DNA from: a virus
Direction: 5' to 3' (one strand)
Virus record (IMG/VR): IMGVR_UViG_3300042868_005269
Location: 1-61,405 of that record
Length of the DNA: 61,405 nucleotides
Translations under genes and position numbers: made by a program
Part shown: one piece after another, positions 1 to 7,077 of the stretch
Numbering within the stretch: position 1 is the stretch's first letter
Layout: each line of letters opens with the position of its first letter
Notes under the pieces: model-generated
Seen by the model: the letters and a program-made list of their open reading frames with translations, nothing else
Databases searched by the model: none
What the model was told of the DNA's origin: nothing

Positions 1-1808
1 TTCTTGTCCACCCGCAGCATGCCGTCTGTCATCACCACACGCGCAGTTCCCTGCACGATGTTGTTCGTTATCTTCCCAGCGTACAGCTTGGTTGGCTTGA
101 CGCCAGCTTCACCGTACACCCAATTGCGTTGCTTTGTTTCTTTGTCGTATTCGTTACGTAAGTTCGGATACTTGAGGGTCATGCCCGAGGGCAAGACGAT
201 CTCTTCTTTTCTGAACGTGACGCATTTATACACCACCTCCTCGCCGCCGTAAAGCGACTTCTCCATCAGCTTGCTGCACATGTCCCAGAAGCTCACCACC
301 GGGTGCGCAGTGCTGCGGTAGATGTCGATGATCTTCTTGGCCGCGACGCAGTGGATCAGCAGCTCACGCTCCGTACAGGTGTGGGGAATCTCCCGGAGCT
401 TCTTAACATTCTCGTCCCACCCAACGAAACGGTCGATGTAGGCGGCGTCCACACCGAGCTTCTTTGCAAACGCTTTGTCGTACCTTACAGGCGGAGCGCC
501 GAGGAAGCCGACCAACAACTGCGCCGCAAACGATGCCCACCCGAGTCCGTAACCACACCCGAGCAAAGCGCTTTTCGCAGACTGCCGAAGGTCTGGATGG
601 CTTTCTTTTGAAAGTCCGGGTATGTTGAACATCTGAGCGCCGAACGCAGCGTAAGCGTCACTACCTGAGCGGAAGATGTCGAGCATGTCGTCGTAATCCG
701 CCAGCCACGCGAGAACTCGCGGCTCAATCTGAGAGAGGTCCCCGACAACGAGCTGGCTCCCTTGCGGAGCCATAATTGCTTTGCGTAGGAACGAACCTCG
801 CTTGAGGTTTTGCATGTTGATGGCCGACCCCTTGGCCGCAGTCCAGCGGCCCGTTGCTGCGCCGTAGTAGCTAAGCGGTACCGGGAGCGGGCCCCTGCCC
901 GAGATGTCCAAGAACCTCTGCGCACGCGTGCGCTCGGTTGTAGACTTGACCCTAAGACGCGCTTCGCAAAGAAGGGCAACGTCTTCACGTTCACCGTTGA
1001 GCAGCGCTTGAAATAGCGCGTCATTCTTTGCAAAAGCAAACGCCTCCTTCCCAGTGGTCTTGCTGACTTTCGTAGGGGGATTGACGCCCATGAGCGTGAG
1101 TACCTCCGCAAACTTAGGGTTCGACGCAAGCGCAGATTCCTCGATGCCGAGTTTTTTAAGTAGGCCTTCACGTTTCTCTCCTTCTTCTGATAGTGCTTTG
1201 ATGAGCATCTCACGGTCGAGCTCAAGGCAAGCGTTGGTGTACATGCGCAGGGTCATGTCGATGAGGCGCAGCTCCTTGGCGGGGTACCCCTCGATCAAGC
1301 GCAAGAATATCTGCTCACACAACCACGTGTCGTGGCAGCAGTAGTCAGCAAGGATGGCCTCCACATCGGCAGGCAGCTCGTCCAGAATGTTCTCGGACGG
1401 AGACAGCCCATCACCCTTGGGCGGTAGGTTAAACATCTCCGCGAGTTTCTTCAGGCTGTTGCCCACCTCCACACCGCGCAGCGCACGGCCCATGGACAGC
1501 GTGTCGAAGATGAACGCAGGCTTGGCGTTGTAGCGCCAGCACATGATGGACACATCGAACAGTGCGTTCTGTGCAACCACCGCAGTGCGGCTCCAGTCGA
1601 TCAACGCAAAGAACTTGGGCAGGTCCTTGCGTGTCACCCATACTGCGCCTTCATCGCTGCCCAGAGGCTTCCAAGACAGGCCCCATGCTTTGAAGCGGGG
1701 GTCACGCACGTACTCCTCGTTGGTCTGACACGAGAAGCCCAGCTTAACGCCGCGCCCCCACGAAGTTTCAAAATCCAACACGATGATGTTGTCGTATGGT
1801 GCAGTCAA
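1..1808 (-). CDS. polA: Family A DNA polymerase (N-terminal and palm/fingers part; gene continues at 61405-61086)
   Basis: Replicative family A DNA polymerase of the T7/Pol I type. I translated the frame and it is open from 1808 to the left edge; it resumes at the right end of the window, giving about 661 residues in the circular genome. The N-terminus has the 3'-5' exonuclease Exo I motif (IIVLDFET) and a later YCCHDTW segment fitting Exo III. Polymerase motif A is GDLSQIEPRVLAW. Motif B is RQSAKSALLGCGYG near residues 408-421, where the position equivalent to E. coli Phe762 is Leu (codon 561-563). The start is a TTG at 1808, chosen because AAGGAGA lies about 8 bases upstream and the TTGA overlaps the stop of the preceding gene. 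No frameshift was found at the places I checked. Confidence 0.95.
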   Translation of the reverse strand, partial: MTAPYDNIIVLDFETSWGRGVKLGFSCQTNEEYVRDPRFKAWGLSWKPLGSDEGAVWVTRKDLPKFFALIDWSRTAVVAQNALFDVSIMCWRYNAKPAFIFDTLSMGRALRGVEVGNSLKKLAEMFNLPPKGDGLSPSENILDELPADVEAILADYCCHDTWLCEQIFLRLIEGYPAKELRLIDMTLRMYTNACLELDREMLIKALSEEGEKREGLLKKLGIEESALASNPKFAEVLTLMGVNPPTKVSKTTGKEAFAFAKNDALFQALLNGEREDVALLCEARLRVKSTTERTRAQRFLDISGRGPLPVPLSYYGAATGRWTAAKGSAINMQNLKRGSFLRKAIMAPQGSQLVVGDLSQIEPRVLAWLADYDDMLDIFRSGSDAYAAFGAQMFNIPGLSKESHPDLRQSAKSALLGCGYGLGWASFAAQLLVGFLGAPPVRYDKAFAKKLGVDAAYIDRFVGWDENVKKLREIPHTCTERELLIHCVAAKKIIDIYRSTAHPVVSFWDMCSKLMEKSLYGGEEVVYKCVTFRKEEIVLPSGMTLKYPNLRNEYDKETKQRNWVYGEAGVKPTKLYAGKITNNIVQGTARVVMTDGMLRVDK

Positions 1809-2089
1809 TTAAACATCTCCTTGGGTGGTGCATTGCGCAGCACCATTGCCTGTGCCATCTCGTTTGCTTGACCGAGCATCTCGGCCAGCTCCATCTCGTC
1901 AGCGCCAGCGCAGAACGTCAGCAGTGACTCCCCAGTGTCGATAACCACGACGGCTTTGTGGGGTGCGTTTTCGTTGTAGCACTTGGCCAGCATCAGGATC
2001 AACCTCCCGAAGTGATCGCGCAGCCCCTCATCACTGTTGCGCAAGTCTTCTATCGCGGCAGTCCACGACTCTTGTGTCAGCTTATCCAT
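1805..2089 (-). CDS. Hypothetical protein, 94 aa
   Basis: I do not recognise this protein. It is predicted to be mostly helical and acidic, with an N-terminal MDKLTQESW and a central segment KAVVVIDTGESLLTF that may form a beta hairpin. There is no signal peptide or membrane segment. Its start overlaps the end of the VRR-NUC gene, and its stop overlaps the TTG start of the DNA polymerase, so all three are probably translated in a coupled way. A role as a small replication accessory protein is possible from context only. Confidence 0.7.
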   Translation of the reverse strand: MDKLTQESWTAAIEDLRNSDEGLRDHFGRLILMLAKCYNENAPHKAVVVIDTGESLLTFCAGADEMELAEMLGQANEMAQAMVLRNAPPKEMFN

Positions 2090-2373
2090 GCCAGCAACCT
2101 TTCTTCTAGTTCATCAAGGCAGGTCTCGTTCACCACGAACGTGAACCCACCAGCGTTACAGATCGCAATCAACTCACGCTCTTGCAGCGCAGTGGGCTTG
2201 CCCTTGCCAGCCTTGCACTCGATGGCAATGAACTTGCCATTCTTGCAGCCGATGATGTCGGGTATCCCCGAGCGCCCCAGCCCCATGCCCGGAGGCATGA
2301 AGTAGTAGATGCCGTGGCTGGCCAGCATCTTGCGCACAGCGTTCTTGACCTTCTTCTCTGGGGTGTCAGCCAT
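2077..2373 (-). CDS. VRR-NUC domain nuclease, 98 aa
   Basis: Small stand-alone VRR-NUC nuclease of the PD-(D/E)XK superfamily. The catalytic pattern is visible: GIPD (Asp39), IECK (Glu52 and Lys54) and a following Gln64 in TALQERE. Such phage and Fan1-related domains cut structured DNA, and stand-alone phage versions probably process replication or recombination junctions. The whole protein is the domain, which is the usual size for phage versions. I chose the ATG at 2373 because an AGGGGG lies about 9 bases upstream; an in-frame extension to 2457 overlaps the previous gene and has no merit. The gene lies directly upstream of the polymerase. Confidence 0.9.
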   Translation of the reverse strand: MADTPEKKVKNAVRKMLASHGIYYFMPPGMGLGRSGIPDIIGCKNGKFIAIECKAGKGKPTALQERELIAICNAGGFTFVVNETCLDELEERLLAWIS

Positions 2374-2374
2374 G

Positions 2375-2617
2375 TCAGTACCCCCTGAACTCTTTGAGTT
2401 TTTGCATGTAGTGCTTGGCCTTGCCAGCGTCATCGCTGCCGTCCTTGCGCCCAGCACGCAGGCTGTACTTGATGACGTTGCCTTTGAGGAAGCCTACGAA
2501 CTCCTCGGGGCTGAGCACTGCCTCCATGATGTGCCACGGCTGGATGGGCATGTCCTTGTAGTGGTTGCCGCTGACTTGGATGTCATCAGCAGTTACTCCG
2601 TTTACGTTTTGTTCCAT
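2375..2617 (-). CDS. DUF3310 family protein (SaV-like), 80 aa
   Basis: Matches the DUF3310 family, widespread in phages and often labelled nucleotide kinase without firm proof. The recognisable segments are GNHYKDMPIQPWHIMEA, then NVIKYSLRAGRKDG, then AGKAKHYMQKL. The ATG at 2617 has AAGGAGAAAG about 6 bases upstream and gives the normal family length. An upstream in-frame extension to 2815 reads through an unrelated gene. The stop lies one base before the VRR-NUC start, so the two are likely co-translated. Confidence 0.88.
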   Translation of the reverse strand: MEQNVNGVTADDIQVSGNHYKDMPIQPWHIMEAVLSPEEFVGFLKGNVIKYSLRAGRKDGSDDAGKAKHYMQKLKEFRGY

Positions 2618-2618
2618 T

Positions 2619-2867
2619 TCACTTTCTCCTTCGTTGGTTGTCGGGTTTGGGGCAATTCTCTGGTGGCACAACGACACACCAGATGGCTGTTGGTGGGTTA
2701 CCGCTTCGGCGCAGCCATCTGTCGATGTATGCGTCAGGCATTGTGCTGAGTAGTTTACGGATGTTGCTTGGCTCACGCTCAAGGTGGTTGGCCATGGTGC
2801 CCACATCCAGCCCATCAGGGTTGTCCTTGAGCAGCATACGCAGGGACTGCGTGGCGTTGGTTCTCAT
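2619..2867 (-). CDS. Hypothetical small protein with possible winged-helix fold, 82 aa
   Basis: Unknown protein. The segment LDVGTMANHLEREPSNIRKLLSTMPDA has the spacing of a helix-turn-helix and would fit a small DNA-binding domain, followed by a basic tail ending QRRRK. Its ATG overlaps the stop of the upstream gene as ATGA, and there is no good separate ribosome binding site, so translation is probably coupled. DNA binding is inferred only from the sequence pattern. Confidence 0.65.
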   Translation of the reverse strand: MRTNATQSLRMLLKDNPDGLDVGTMANHLEREPSNIRKLLSTMPDAYIDRWLRRSGNPPTAIWCVVVPPENCPKPDNQRRRK

Positions 2868-3076
2868 AGCTCGTGCTTGTTGAGTGAGGGTTTAACACCG
2901 GGATGCGCCCGGCTGTGGACGCTGAACTGTTTGTACGCAATCACGTTCTGTTCCTTGGTTAGATTTTCATACACCTTGGCGTTCTTTGGCCGAAAGTGAA
3001 CGTCCAGAGTAAACACGCTCGGTCTTGGGTTGTGCGCCCAGTGGAAGGGCGAGTCGGTGTGGCACTTACATTTCAT
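2864..3076 (-). CDS. Hypothetical protein, 70 aa
   Basis: Unknown small protein starting MKCKCHTDSPFHW, with two Cys and three His near the N-terminus that might bind a metal. The ATG is preceded by AGGGGAACAC and overlaps the stop of the small membrane protein upstream (ATGA). It belongs to the tightly packed early cassette; no function can be given. Confidence 0.6.
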   Translation of the reverse strand: MKCKCHTDSPFHWAHNPRPSVFTLDVHFRPKNAKVYENLTKEQNVIAYKQFSVHSRAHPGVKPSLNKHEL

Positions 3077-3222
3077 GTGTTCCCCTTAAAGTATTTCCAA
3101 ACTTTGAACACGGTGTACGGGATAAACCAGATTGGCAGTGTCAAAAGAACCAAGCTCACAATGACCATAAGCCACGCATACTCCATGAACCACAAAACTG
3201 TTTCAGTGAAAGTGTCGGTCAT
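3073..3222 (-). CDS. Small membrane protein, 49 aa
   Basis: Short protein with one long hydrophobic stretch, WLMVIVSLVLLTLPIWFIPY, flanked by an acidic N-terminus (MTDTFTET) and a basic C-terminus (KVWKYFKG). This suggests one or two membrane passes with the tail in the cytoplasm. The start at 3222 has AAGGGGGAAC upstream. It sits far from the lysis genes, so an early membrane-directed role is as likely as lysis. No family recognised. Confidence 0.65.
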   Translation of the reverse strand: MTDTFTETVLWFMEYAWLMVIVSLVLLTLPIWFIPYTVFKVWKYFKGNT

Positions 3223-3473
3223 GTGTTCCCCCTTGCTCGGATGGCTTCGGCACATAGATAGGCTTCTAAAGCGGCGGCGTTCGCCTTTTTGTTTTGCGTT
3301 TCAATTGCAATCTTTTTGCATCGCCAAGCATCGTTCTCACACACCTTCGCGCACTCATCACGCTCATCAGCACGGACATACTCAACAAGGCGGTCAAGAG
3401 CTTCGTTGCTACCTGTAATTCGGAAATTCAAATTGAAGCCAGCCTCACGGGCCATGTCTATCGTGGTTTTCAT
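3219..3473 (-). CDS. Conserved small phage protein, 84 aa
   Basis: Resembles a common small phage family with an N-terminal DMAREAGFN segment and a central ADERDECAKVCE segment, whose function is unknown. The Cys residues (DECAKVCEND, RCKK, LCAE) could bind metal but have no recognised pattern. The ATG at 3473 has AAGGAATGAA upstream and was preferred to the in-frame extension to 3503, which overlaps the previous gene. It overlaps the membrane protein start by ATGA. Confidence 0.7.
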   Translation of the reverse strand: MKTTIDMAREAGFNLNFRITGSNEALDRLVEYVRADERDECAKVCENDAWRCKKIAIETQNKKANAAALEAYLCAEAIRARGNT

Positions 3474-3691
3474 TTCATTCCTTTCAGCATCTCTGCCCTG
3501 CAATCGTTCCAGCCCTGCACATATTGGGGATGCTCACCCTCTCGCGTGCCAAAAGCATCGGGCACGGCTGGCTGTGCCAAAGCCATGCCACCCACAACAT
3601 CAATCAGCCTGTGTATCTCAACCACAAGCGCCGCCGTTGTTTCAGCATCTACTGGCACAACTGCGTTCGGAAATAGCCATTCTTCGTTCAT
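3470..3691 (-). CDS. Hypothetical protein, 73 aa
   Basis: Unknown. The C-terminal YVQGWNDCRAEMLKGMK is a segment often seen in small early phage proteins. The rest is helical and acidic. The start has AAGGAGAAGAACAC in front of the ATG, and both ends overlap neighbours by four bases, so it is part of a coupled run. Confidence 0.65.
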   Translation of the reverse strand: MNEEWLFPNAVVPVDAETTAALVVEIHRLIDVVGGMALAQPAVPDAFGTREGEHPQYVQGWNDCRAEMLKGMK

Positions 3692-3915
3692 GTGTTCTTC
3701 TCCTTGAGTCTTTGAATCATCGCCTTGGCTTCAACCGGGTCAACGTCAAACCCGCTCAACTCCTCATCCGTCAGCCCAACCCACTCACGCTTTGGCAGTT
3801 CTTTTTTTGCAAACGTCATGGCTTGCCCCAGTTTCTTGGTCAGCACATCTTCGATCAACGGCACTATGGCCTCTTGCAGGTAGTCACGCAACGCTTCTTC
3901 TTGTTTGGGAGTCAT
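3688..3915 (-). CDS. Hypothetical protein, 75 aa
   Basis: Unknown helical, charged protein. It contains KREWVGLTDEEL, a short segment recurring in unrelated phage proteins of unknown function. I chose the ATG at 3915 because GAGG lies about 8 bases upstream and it overlaps the stop of the zinc-ribbon mini-gene as ATGA. The longer ATG at 3951 has no ribosome binding site and would cover that mini-gene. Confidence 0.65.
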   Translation of the reverse strand: MTPKQEEALRDYLQEAIVPLIEDVLTKKLGQAMTFAKKELPKREWVGLTDEELSGFDVDPVEAKAMIQRLKEKNT

Positions 3916-4007
3916 TTGATAATCCTCAGAAAAGCGCCACACCGAGCGCATTTATAGATTGGTTGGCCCTCGACAGGCTCCCACATGTGTTGCTTGCAGT
4001 TGGTCAT
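3912..4007 (-). CDS. 31-residue mini-protein with a CxxC knuckle
   Basis: Very short open frame I translated by hand. It reads MTNCKQHMWEPVEG, then QPIYKCARCGAFLRIIK. The Cys-x-x-Cys in KCARCG, with Cys4 and His7 near the start, could form a small zinc ribbon. Its ATG overlaps the previous stop (ATGA) and its stop overlaps the next start (ATGA). This conserved four-base pattern on both sides argues that it is translated. Confidence 0.55.
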   Translation of the reverse strand: MTNCKQHMWEPVEGQPIYKCARCGAFLRIIK

Positions 4008-4159
4008 TGCAAAGCTCCCCGCATCTCCCAGCCTACTTGGAAGTACGCCCAGCGCACCTGCGTAGAAGACATTTTGTACTTGCCAGACGCGGTCTTGGAA
4101 AACTCCACATGGCCCTTGCTTCGCATGATGGCTTCAAAGATTACTTGTGCTTTTGTCAT
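4004..4159 (-). CDS. Hypothetical protein, 51 aa
   Basis: Short frame translated by hand, beginning MTKAQVIFEAIMRSKG and ending WAYFQVGWEMRGALQ. The N-terminal half looks helical and the middle is basic (SKTASGKYKMSS). GGTGAGGC stands just upstream of the ATG, and the stop overlaps the next mini-gene. The pattern vaguely recalls a winged-helix N-terminus, but I cannot assign a family. Confidence 0.55.
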   Translation of the reverse strand: MTKAQVIFEAIMRSKGHVEFSKTASGKYKMSSTQVRWAYFQVGWEMRGALQ

Positions 4160-4162
4160 GCC

Positions 4163-4666
4163 TCACCCCACCAAGACGTTACGCAATGCTTTGAACAGTG
4201 CGATGGCTTGATGCACAGTCAGCTTGTCGATGACATCGTTCGGTGACCACTCTTTAACCTCCGGGGTAGGCTCTGCAACGGGCGCTGCTTTGCGAGTGAT
4301 GGTGACGATCTTGCGTTGCTGTGCTTGAGGCTTCTTGGCCAGCGCCTTGATTGCCCTAGCTGACTTGATCGGCGTGTACTCATTCATCGTGACATAGAGC
4401 AAGTGTGCGCTCTCGCGCATCATGCCTTGCTTGCACATCTGCCCAAGCAGGGAGGTCACAGAGCTTGACTTAAACCCTTGCGTACCCAACGCAAGAGCGA
4501 CCTCTTTGCGGGTCTTGCCGGGGTTGTCTCGCACGTAGTCGAACGTGATGCGGGTCACGTTGTTGGTCACAGTGAAGTAGGGCTTGGCGGACTCGGGCAC
4601 AGGGGGCGAGGCAGGCGGCTCCCAATCGTCGAGGGCTTGGCGTAAAGCAGTTGCGATATCAGGCAT
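4163..4666 (-). CDS. Putative winged-helix DNA-binding protein, 167 aa
   Basis: A central part (about residues 38-95) reads like a winged helix: ITFDYVRDNPGKTRKEVALA, then LGTQGFKSSSVTSLLGQM, then CKQGMMRESAHLLYV. A basic linker rich in Lys and Ala follows, and then a short C-terminal helix pair. A small phage transcription or replication regulator is a reasonable inference. The start has AAGGAGAACCTC directly upstream. No family name is recognised. Confidence 0.7.
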   Translation of the reverse strand: MPDIATALRQALDDWEPPASPPVPESAKPYFTVTNNVTRITFDYVRDNPGKTRKEVALALGTQGFKSSSVTSLLGQMCKQGMMRESAHLLYVTMNEYTPIKSARAIKALAKKPQAQQRKIVTITRKAAPVAEPTPEVKEWSPNDVIDKLTVHQAIALFKALRNVLVG

Positions 4667-4693
4667 GAGGTTCTCCTTGTTGATAGGGAAAGA

Positions 4694-4909
4694 TTACTTG
4701 AGGCGATGGATGCGAGGCACAGCGAACCACGGCTCAGTGGTGTCGGCAATGACAGGTGGTTTCTCGGGGGGTGGGGGTGCGAGCTTCTCCGAGGGTGGAG
4801 CCCATCCGTACTTGCGCCACAGCGCCTGCACGTCAGCCCCGCTGCTCCACTTAAAGTCGGGATGACCTACCGGTATCCACGGCATGGTTTTATTTGCTTC
4901 GATGATCAT
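4694..4909 (-). CDS. Conserved small phage protein, 71 aa
   Basis: Resembles a small early phage family with GADVQALWRKYGWAPPSE followed by a proline-rich linker (APPPPEKPP). Function unknown. The ATG has AAGGAGAAAACT upstream. A copy of the 16-bp TGTCWAGYGYTWKACA motif lies 29 bases before the start, so the gene may sit behind an internal regulated promoter. Confidence 0.7.
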   Translation of the reverse strand: MIIEANKTMPWIPVGHPDFKWSSGADVQALWRKYGWAPPSEKLAPPPPEKPPVIADTTEPWFAVPRIHRLK

Positions 4910-4937
4910 AGTTTTCTCCTTGGGAATGTGTATTGTT

Positions 4938-4953
4938 TGTCAAGTGCTAGACA
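4938..4953. promoter_or_regulatory. Candidate operator, copy A of TGTCWAGYGYTWKACA
   Basis: The sequence TGTCAAGTGCTAGACA is an imperfect palindrome with TGTC/GACA ends. Two other places in the genome fit the same 16-bp consensus (12982-12997 and 58091-58106). It lies at the end of the 62-residue gene and 29 bases before the next start. Read leftward, the surrounding sequence contains TTGACA twice, so overlap with a promoter is possible, although I see no clear -10 box. Confidence 0.45.
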
Positions 4954-5135
4954 TTTGTCAACATCTTTTTTAGCTGTTGTATTTGGTACTCTATGTTCTG
5001 CCTACGCCGCCATGCTTGGTCGCTGTCTTGCAGGTCAGAGGGGCAGTTACGCACCTGATGTGCGGGTCTAGCGTAGCGGTCGCAGTCTTTGATAGCCTGC
5101 TCAAGCTCAGCGTGTAGTTGCTCTAGTGTTTTCAT
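4947..5135 (-). CDS. Hypothetical coiled-coil protein, 62 aa
   Basis: Short charged helical protein, MKTLEQLHAELEQAIKDCDR followed by QNIEYQIQQLKKML, with heptad-like Leu/Ile spacing. It probably oligomerises or pairs with a partner. GGAGTGATGA precedes the ATG. No function is recognised. Confidence 0.6.
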   Translation of the reverse strand: MKTLEQLHAELEQAIKDCDRYARPAHQVRNCPSDLQDSDQAWRRRQNIEYQIQQLKKMLTNV

Positions 5136-5138
5136 TCA

Positions 5139-5264
5139 TCACTCCAAGTAAAGAAACACGGCCATGAAGATGGCCAACAATAAAAATATGATGCGCTCAC
5201 CTTTGTCGGTGATGGGCTCGCGGTACGTGGGGATGGGCTTGGCTGGGCCTGTGTATCGTTTCAT
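5139..5264 (-). CDS. Small membrane protein, 41 aa
   Basis: Hand-translated mini-gene. A polar, proline-rich N-terminus (MKRYTGPAKPIPTYREP) is followed by one membrane segment, IIFLLLAIFMAVFLYLE, at the C-terminus. GAGGGG lies 6 bases upstream, and the ATG overlaps the stop of the upstream gene as ATGA. It is the second tiny membrane protein of the early cassette; its role is unknown. Confidence 0.6.
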   Translation of the reverse strand: MKRYTGPAKPIPTYREPITDKGERIIFLLLAIFMAVFLYLE

Positions 5265-5572
5265 TTGAACCCCTCTGCTTTGGCTATTGCATCGCGGGCT
5301 GCGTCAAACGCCTGCACGATCTCGTCGTCCCTGTCAGGGTCGTAGCAGTTGTCCATCATGGCGTACAGTGCCGCCAGTAGGTCAGGTGCAGCGGCCATCA
5401 AGCAAGCGTTTGCCTTGGCATCCTTGAGCGTAGTGCGCTTGTCTCCTTTGACCCGAGCAAGGGGTGCAAAGCCCCCGGACTCGCACGAGACTAGGAACTC
5501 CCCGTTGTGGCCCTCGCGGTAGTGCCAAGGGCCGTCTGTGTAAAAACCTTTGCGGTTTGGTGCGTCGTTCAT
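5261..5572 (-). CDS. Conserved phage protein of the GPW / AAAPDLL family, 103 aa
   Basis: Belongs to a common small phage family of unknown function: an N-terminal DGPWHYRE segment and a C-terminal NACLMAAAPDLLAALYAMM helix. A paralogue lies at 6766-7077 in the same cassette. CAAGGAGATAG precedes the ATG. It follows the first copy of the GTGATAC palindrome. Confidence 0.75.
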   Translation of the reverse strand: MNDAPNRKGFYTDGPWHYREGHNGEFLVSCESGGFAPLARVKGDKRTTLKDAKANACLMAAAPDLLAALYAMMDNCYDPDRDDEIVQAFDAARDAIAKAEGFK

Positions 5573-5593
5573 TTTCTATCTCCTTGGGGTTGT

Positions 5594-5620
5594 GCTGGTG
5601 ATACACCACGTATCACCAGC
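5594..5620. repeat. GTGATAC palindrome, copy 1
   Basis: Perfect inverted repeat with 11-base arms, GCTGGTGATAC and GTATCACCAGC, around a 5-base loop. It lies directly after the stop of the metallopeptidase gene and before the next start. Five related copies occur between 8.5 and 12.7 kb and none elsewhere that I could find. It could act as an RNA hairpin that stops or protects transcripts, or as a protein operator. There is no T-run after it in the leftward direction. Confidence 0.75.
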
Positions 5621-5627
5621 GGGTTGA

Positions 5628-6752
5628 TTACGCGGCGTAGGACTGGTCGAATATCTCGGCCAGCACTGCTGTGGGGTCATAGGTCACACTGTTCTTGAGC
5701 GCGTTGGCAAGCACCATCTCGTCGATTTTGTTGCGGTCGATCAGGCGCTCGGCCATCTCTGGGTCTTCGGGCCACACAGACTCACACATCAGCTCTATGA
5801 GCCACTGCTTGGAGCCAGCTTGCGCATCGTACAAAGCCTCCTGAAGCTCGATGGTGTACGAGTCATAGTCGTAGTCGTCATCATCAAGGTGATGCCACTT
5901 AGTCCAGTCGCTTGCATAGGCAGAACTGACACCCGTTGTCGATGGGGTATACCAAGAGGAGTAGTCCATGTACTCAACCACAGTCGGGTCGCGGTCAGTG
6001 GGCAGGGAGTCCCAGTCAATCAGGGCCACGCGGTCGGCCAGTGCTTGGAAGTGGATGATGTCGAGCGACTCCTTGTCGCTGTGCTCAGAGTAGTAGCCCA
6101 CGCTGATGTTGGTGCACTCGGGTATGACCTCGATGAACTCGGCCGTGTCGGTGTACACCCCTGTGTTGTCGGGCAGATACATCAGCGTCATGTCATCGTT
6201 GAGCGCATCACTCAGGGCATCGGCAAACGCATCGGAGCAGCAGCGCCCACGGCCTTGGTGTGTGATCACGCTGTCGATACCCCTGCGGTCAAAGGCAATG
6301 GCCCGGTCGAACTCGGCCAGTAGCTTGGCGTCATGCTTGGCCAGATGCGTAGCCCCGATACCGCCGCACTCCTCACCTTGTGTGAAGATGTAGTAGGCAG
6401 GCACACCGCTGTGCATCAGGTGCATGAGCATCGCCACACCCGCGCCATCATCGGCCCCCAAAGCTGCACCGTCAGCGTACCAGTAGGTAGGCGTCTGCTT
6501 GATCTTGTTGGGGCCTTCCTTGCGGTGCACAGTGTCAACGTGTGCAACGAACAGCGTCCGGTTGGATGCATTAAGGCGTGTGTCCACGTGCAGGTTGCCC
6601 GCCTTGTCGCGCTTGATGCGTGCATCAGCAGGGACACGATCTTCTAACCAGTCAGTCAAGCGGCGTGTACCCTCGCTGTTGTGTGGGCGCATCATCGACA
6701 GCGCACGGGCAAGGGTCTTGTACAAGATGGATTGTTTGTTGAGTGTAGTCAT
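5628..6752 (-). CDS. M20/M28-like zinc metallopeptidase, 374 aa
   Basis: Predicted cytoplasmic di-zinc amino- or carboxypeptidase-like enzyme. The metal-binding set of these families is visible: AHVDTVH (His71, Asp73), GADDGAG (Asp101), GEECGGIGA (Glu127 as base, Glu128 as ligand), FDRRG (Asp155) and YSEHSDKES (His224). No signal peptide is seen, so it would act inside the host cell. After the catalytic core, roughly residues 245-320 are rich in Asp and Tyr (DDDDYDYDSY), which is unusual. The start has GAAGGAGAAAC upstream. It lies among early unknown genes rather than lysis genes, which suggests host takeover or peptide turnover, but that is inference. Confidence 0.88.
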   Translation of the reverse strand: MTTLNKQSILYKTLARALSMMRPHNSEGTRRLTDWLEDRVPADARIKRDKAGNLHVDTRLNASNRTLFVAHVDTVHRKEGPNKIKQTPTYWYADGAALGADDGAGVAMLMHLMHSGVPAYYIFTQGEECGGIGATHLAKHDAKLLAEFDRAIAFDRRGIDSVITHQGRGRCCSDAFADALSDALNDDMTLMYLPDNTGVYTDTAEFIEVIPECTNISVGYYSEHSDKESLDIIHFQALADRVALIDWDSLPTDRDPTVVEYMDYSSWYTPSTTGVSSAYASDWTKWHHLDDDDYDYDSYTIELQEALYDAQAGSKQWLIELMCESVWPEDPEMAERLIDRNKIDEMVLANALKNSVTYDPTAVLAEIFDQSYAA

Positions 6753-6765
6753 GGATGTTTCTCCT

Positions 6766-7077
6766 TCAGAATGTTAATGTTGCTTTGGCGATGGCGGCGT
6801 GGGCTTTCTCTACCCAAGGTGCTTGCCGCTCGTCGTCTTGTTCGCTGTCAATGAACGGCATGAAGTATTGCAGTACCTCCAGCAAGTCAGGTGCGGCGGC
6901 GATCAGTACGGCGTTGGCTTGCCAGTTCACCAGTCGTTCGTCGTCGTCGGTACAGGCAATCAGTGGATGCCATTCGTCGCCATCCTCATGGCGTACTTTC
7001 TGTTCGGCGTAGATGTGCCGCCCTTGGTCGTTGAATTCAGTGCCGACGTACCACGGCCCCGGTGTGTGTTTGTTCAT
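6766..7077 (-). CDS. Conserved phage protein, paralogue of the gene at 5261-5572, 103 aa
   Basis: Has the same layout as its paralogue: HTPGPWYVG at the N-terminus and NAVLIAAAPDLLEVLQYF before a final helix ending EKAHAAIAKA. Length is also 103 residues. Function unknown. GGAGAAACCAA precedes the ATG, which overlaps the previous stop as ATGA. Confidence 0.75.
   Translation of the reverse strand: MNKHTPGPWYVGTEFNDQGRHIYAEQKVRHEDGDEWHPLIACTDDDERLVNWQANAVLIAAAPDLLEVLQYFMPFIDSEQDDERQAPWVEKAHAAIAKATLTF

Noticed and set aside
485-1225. 246-residue open frame overlapping the polymerase
   Set aside because: Its sequence is Arg/Ser-rich with no family features, while another frame on the same strand gives a full family A polymerase.
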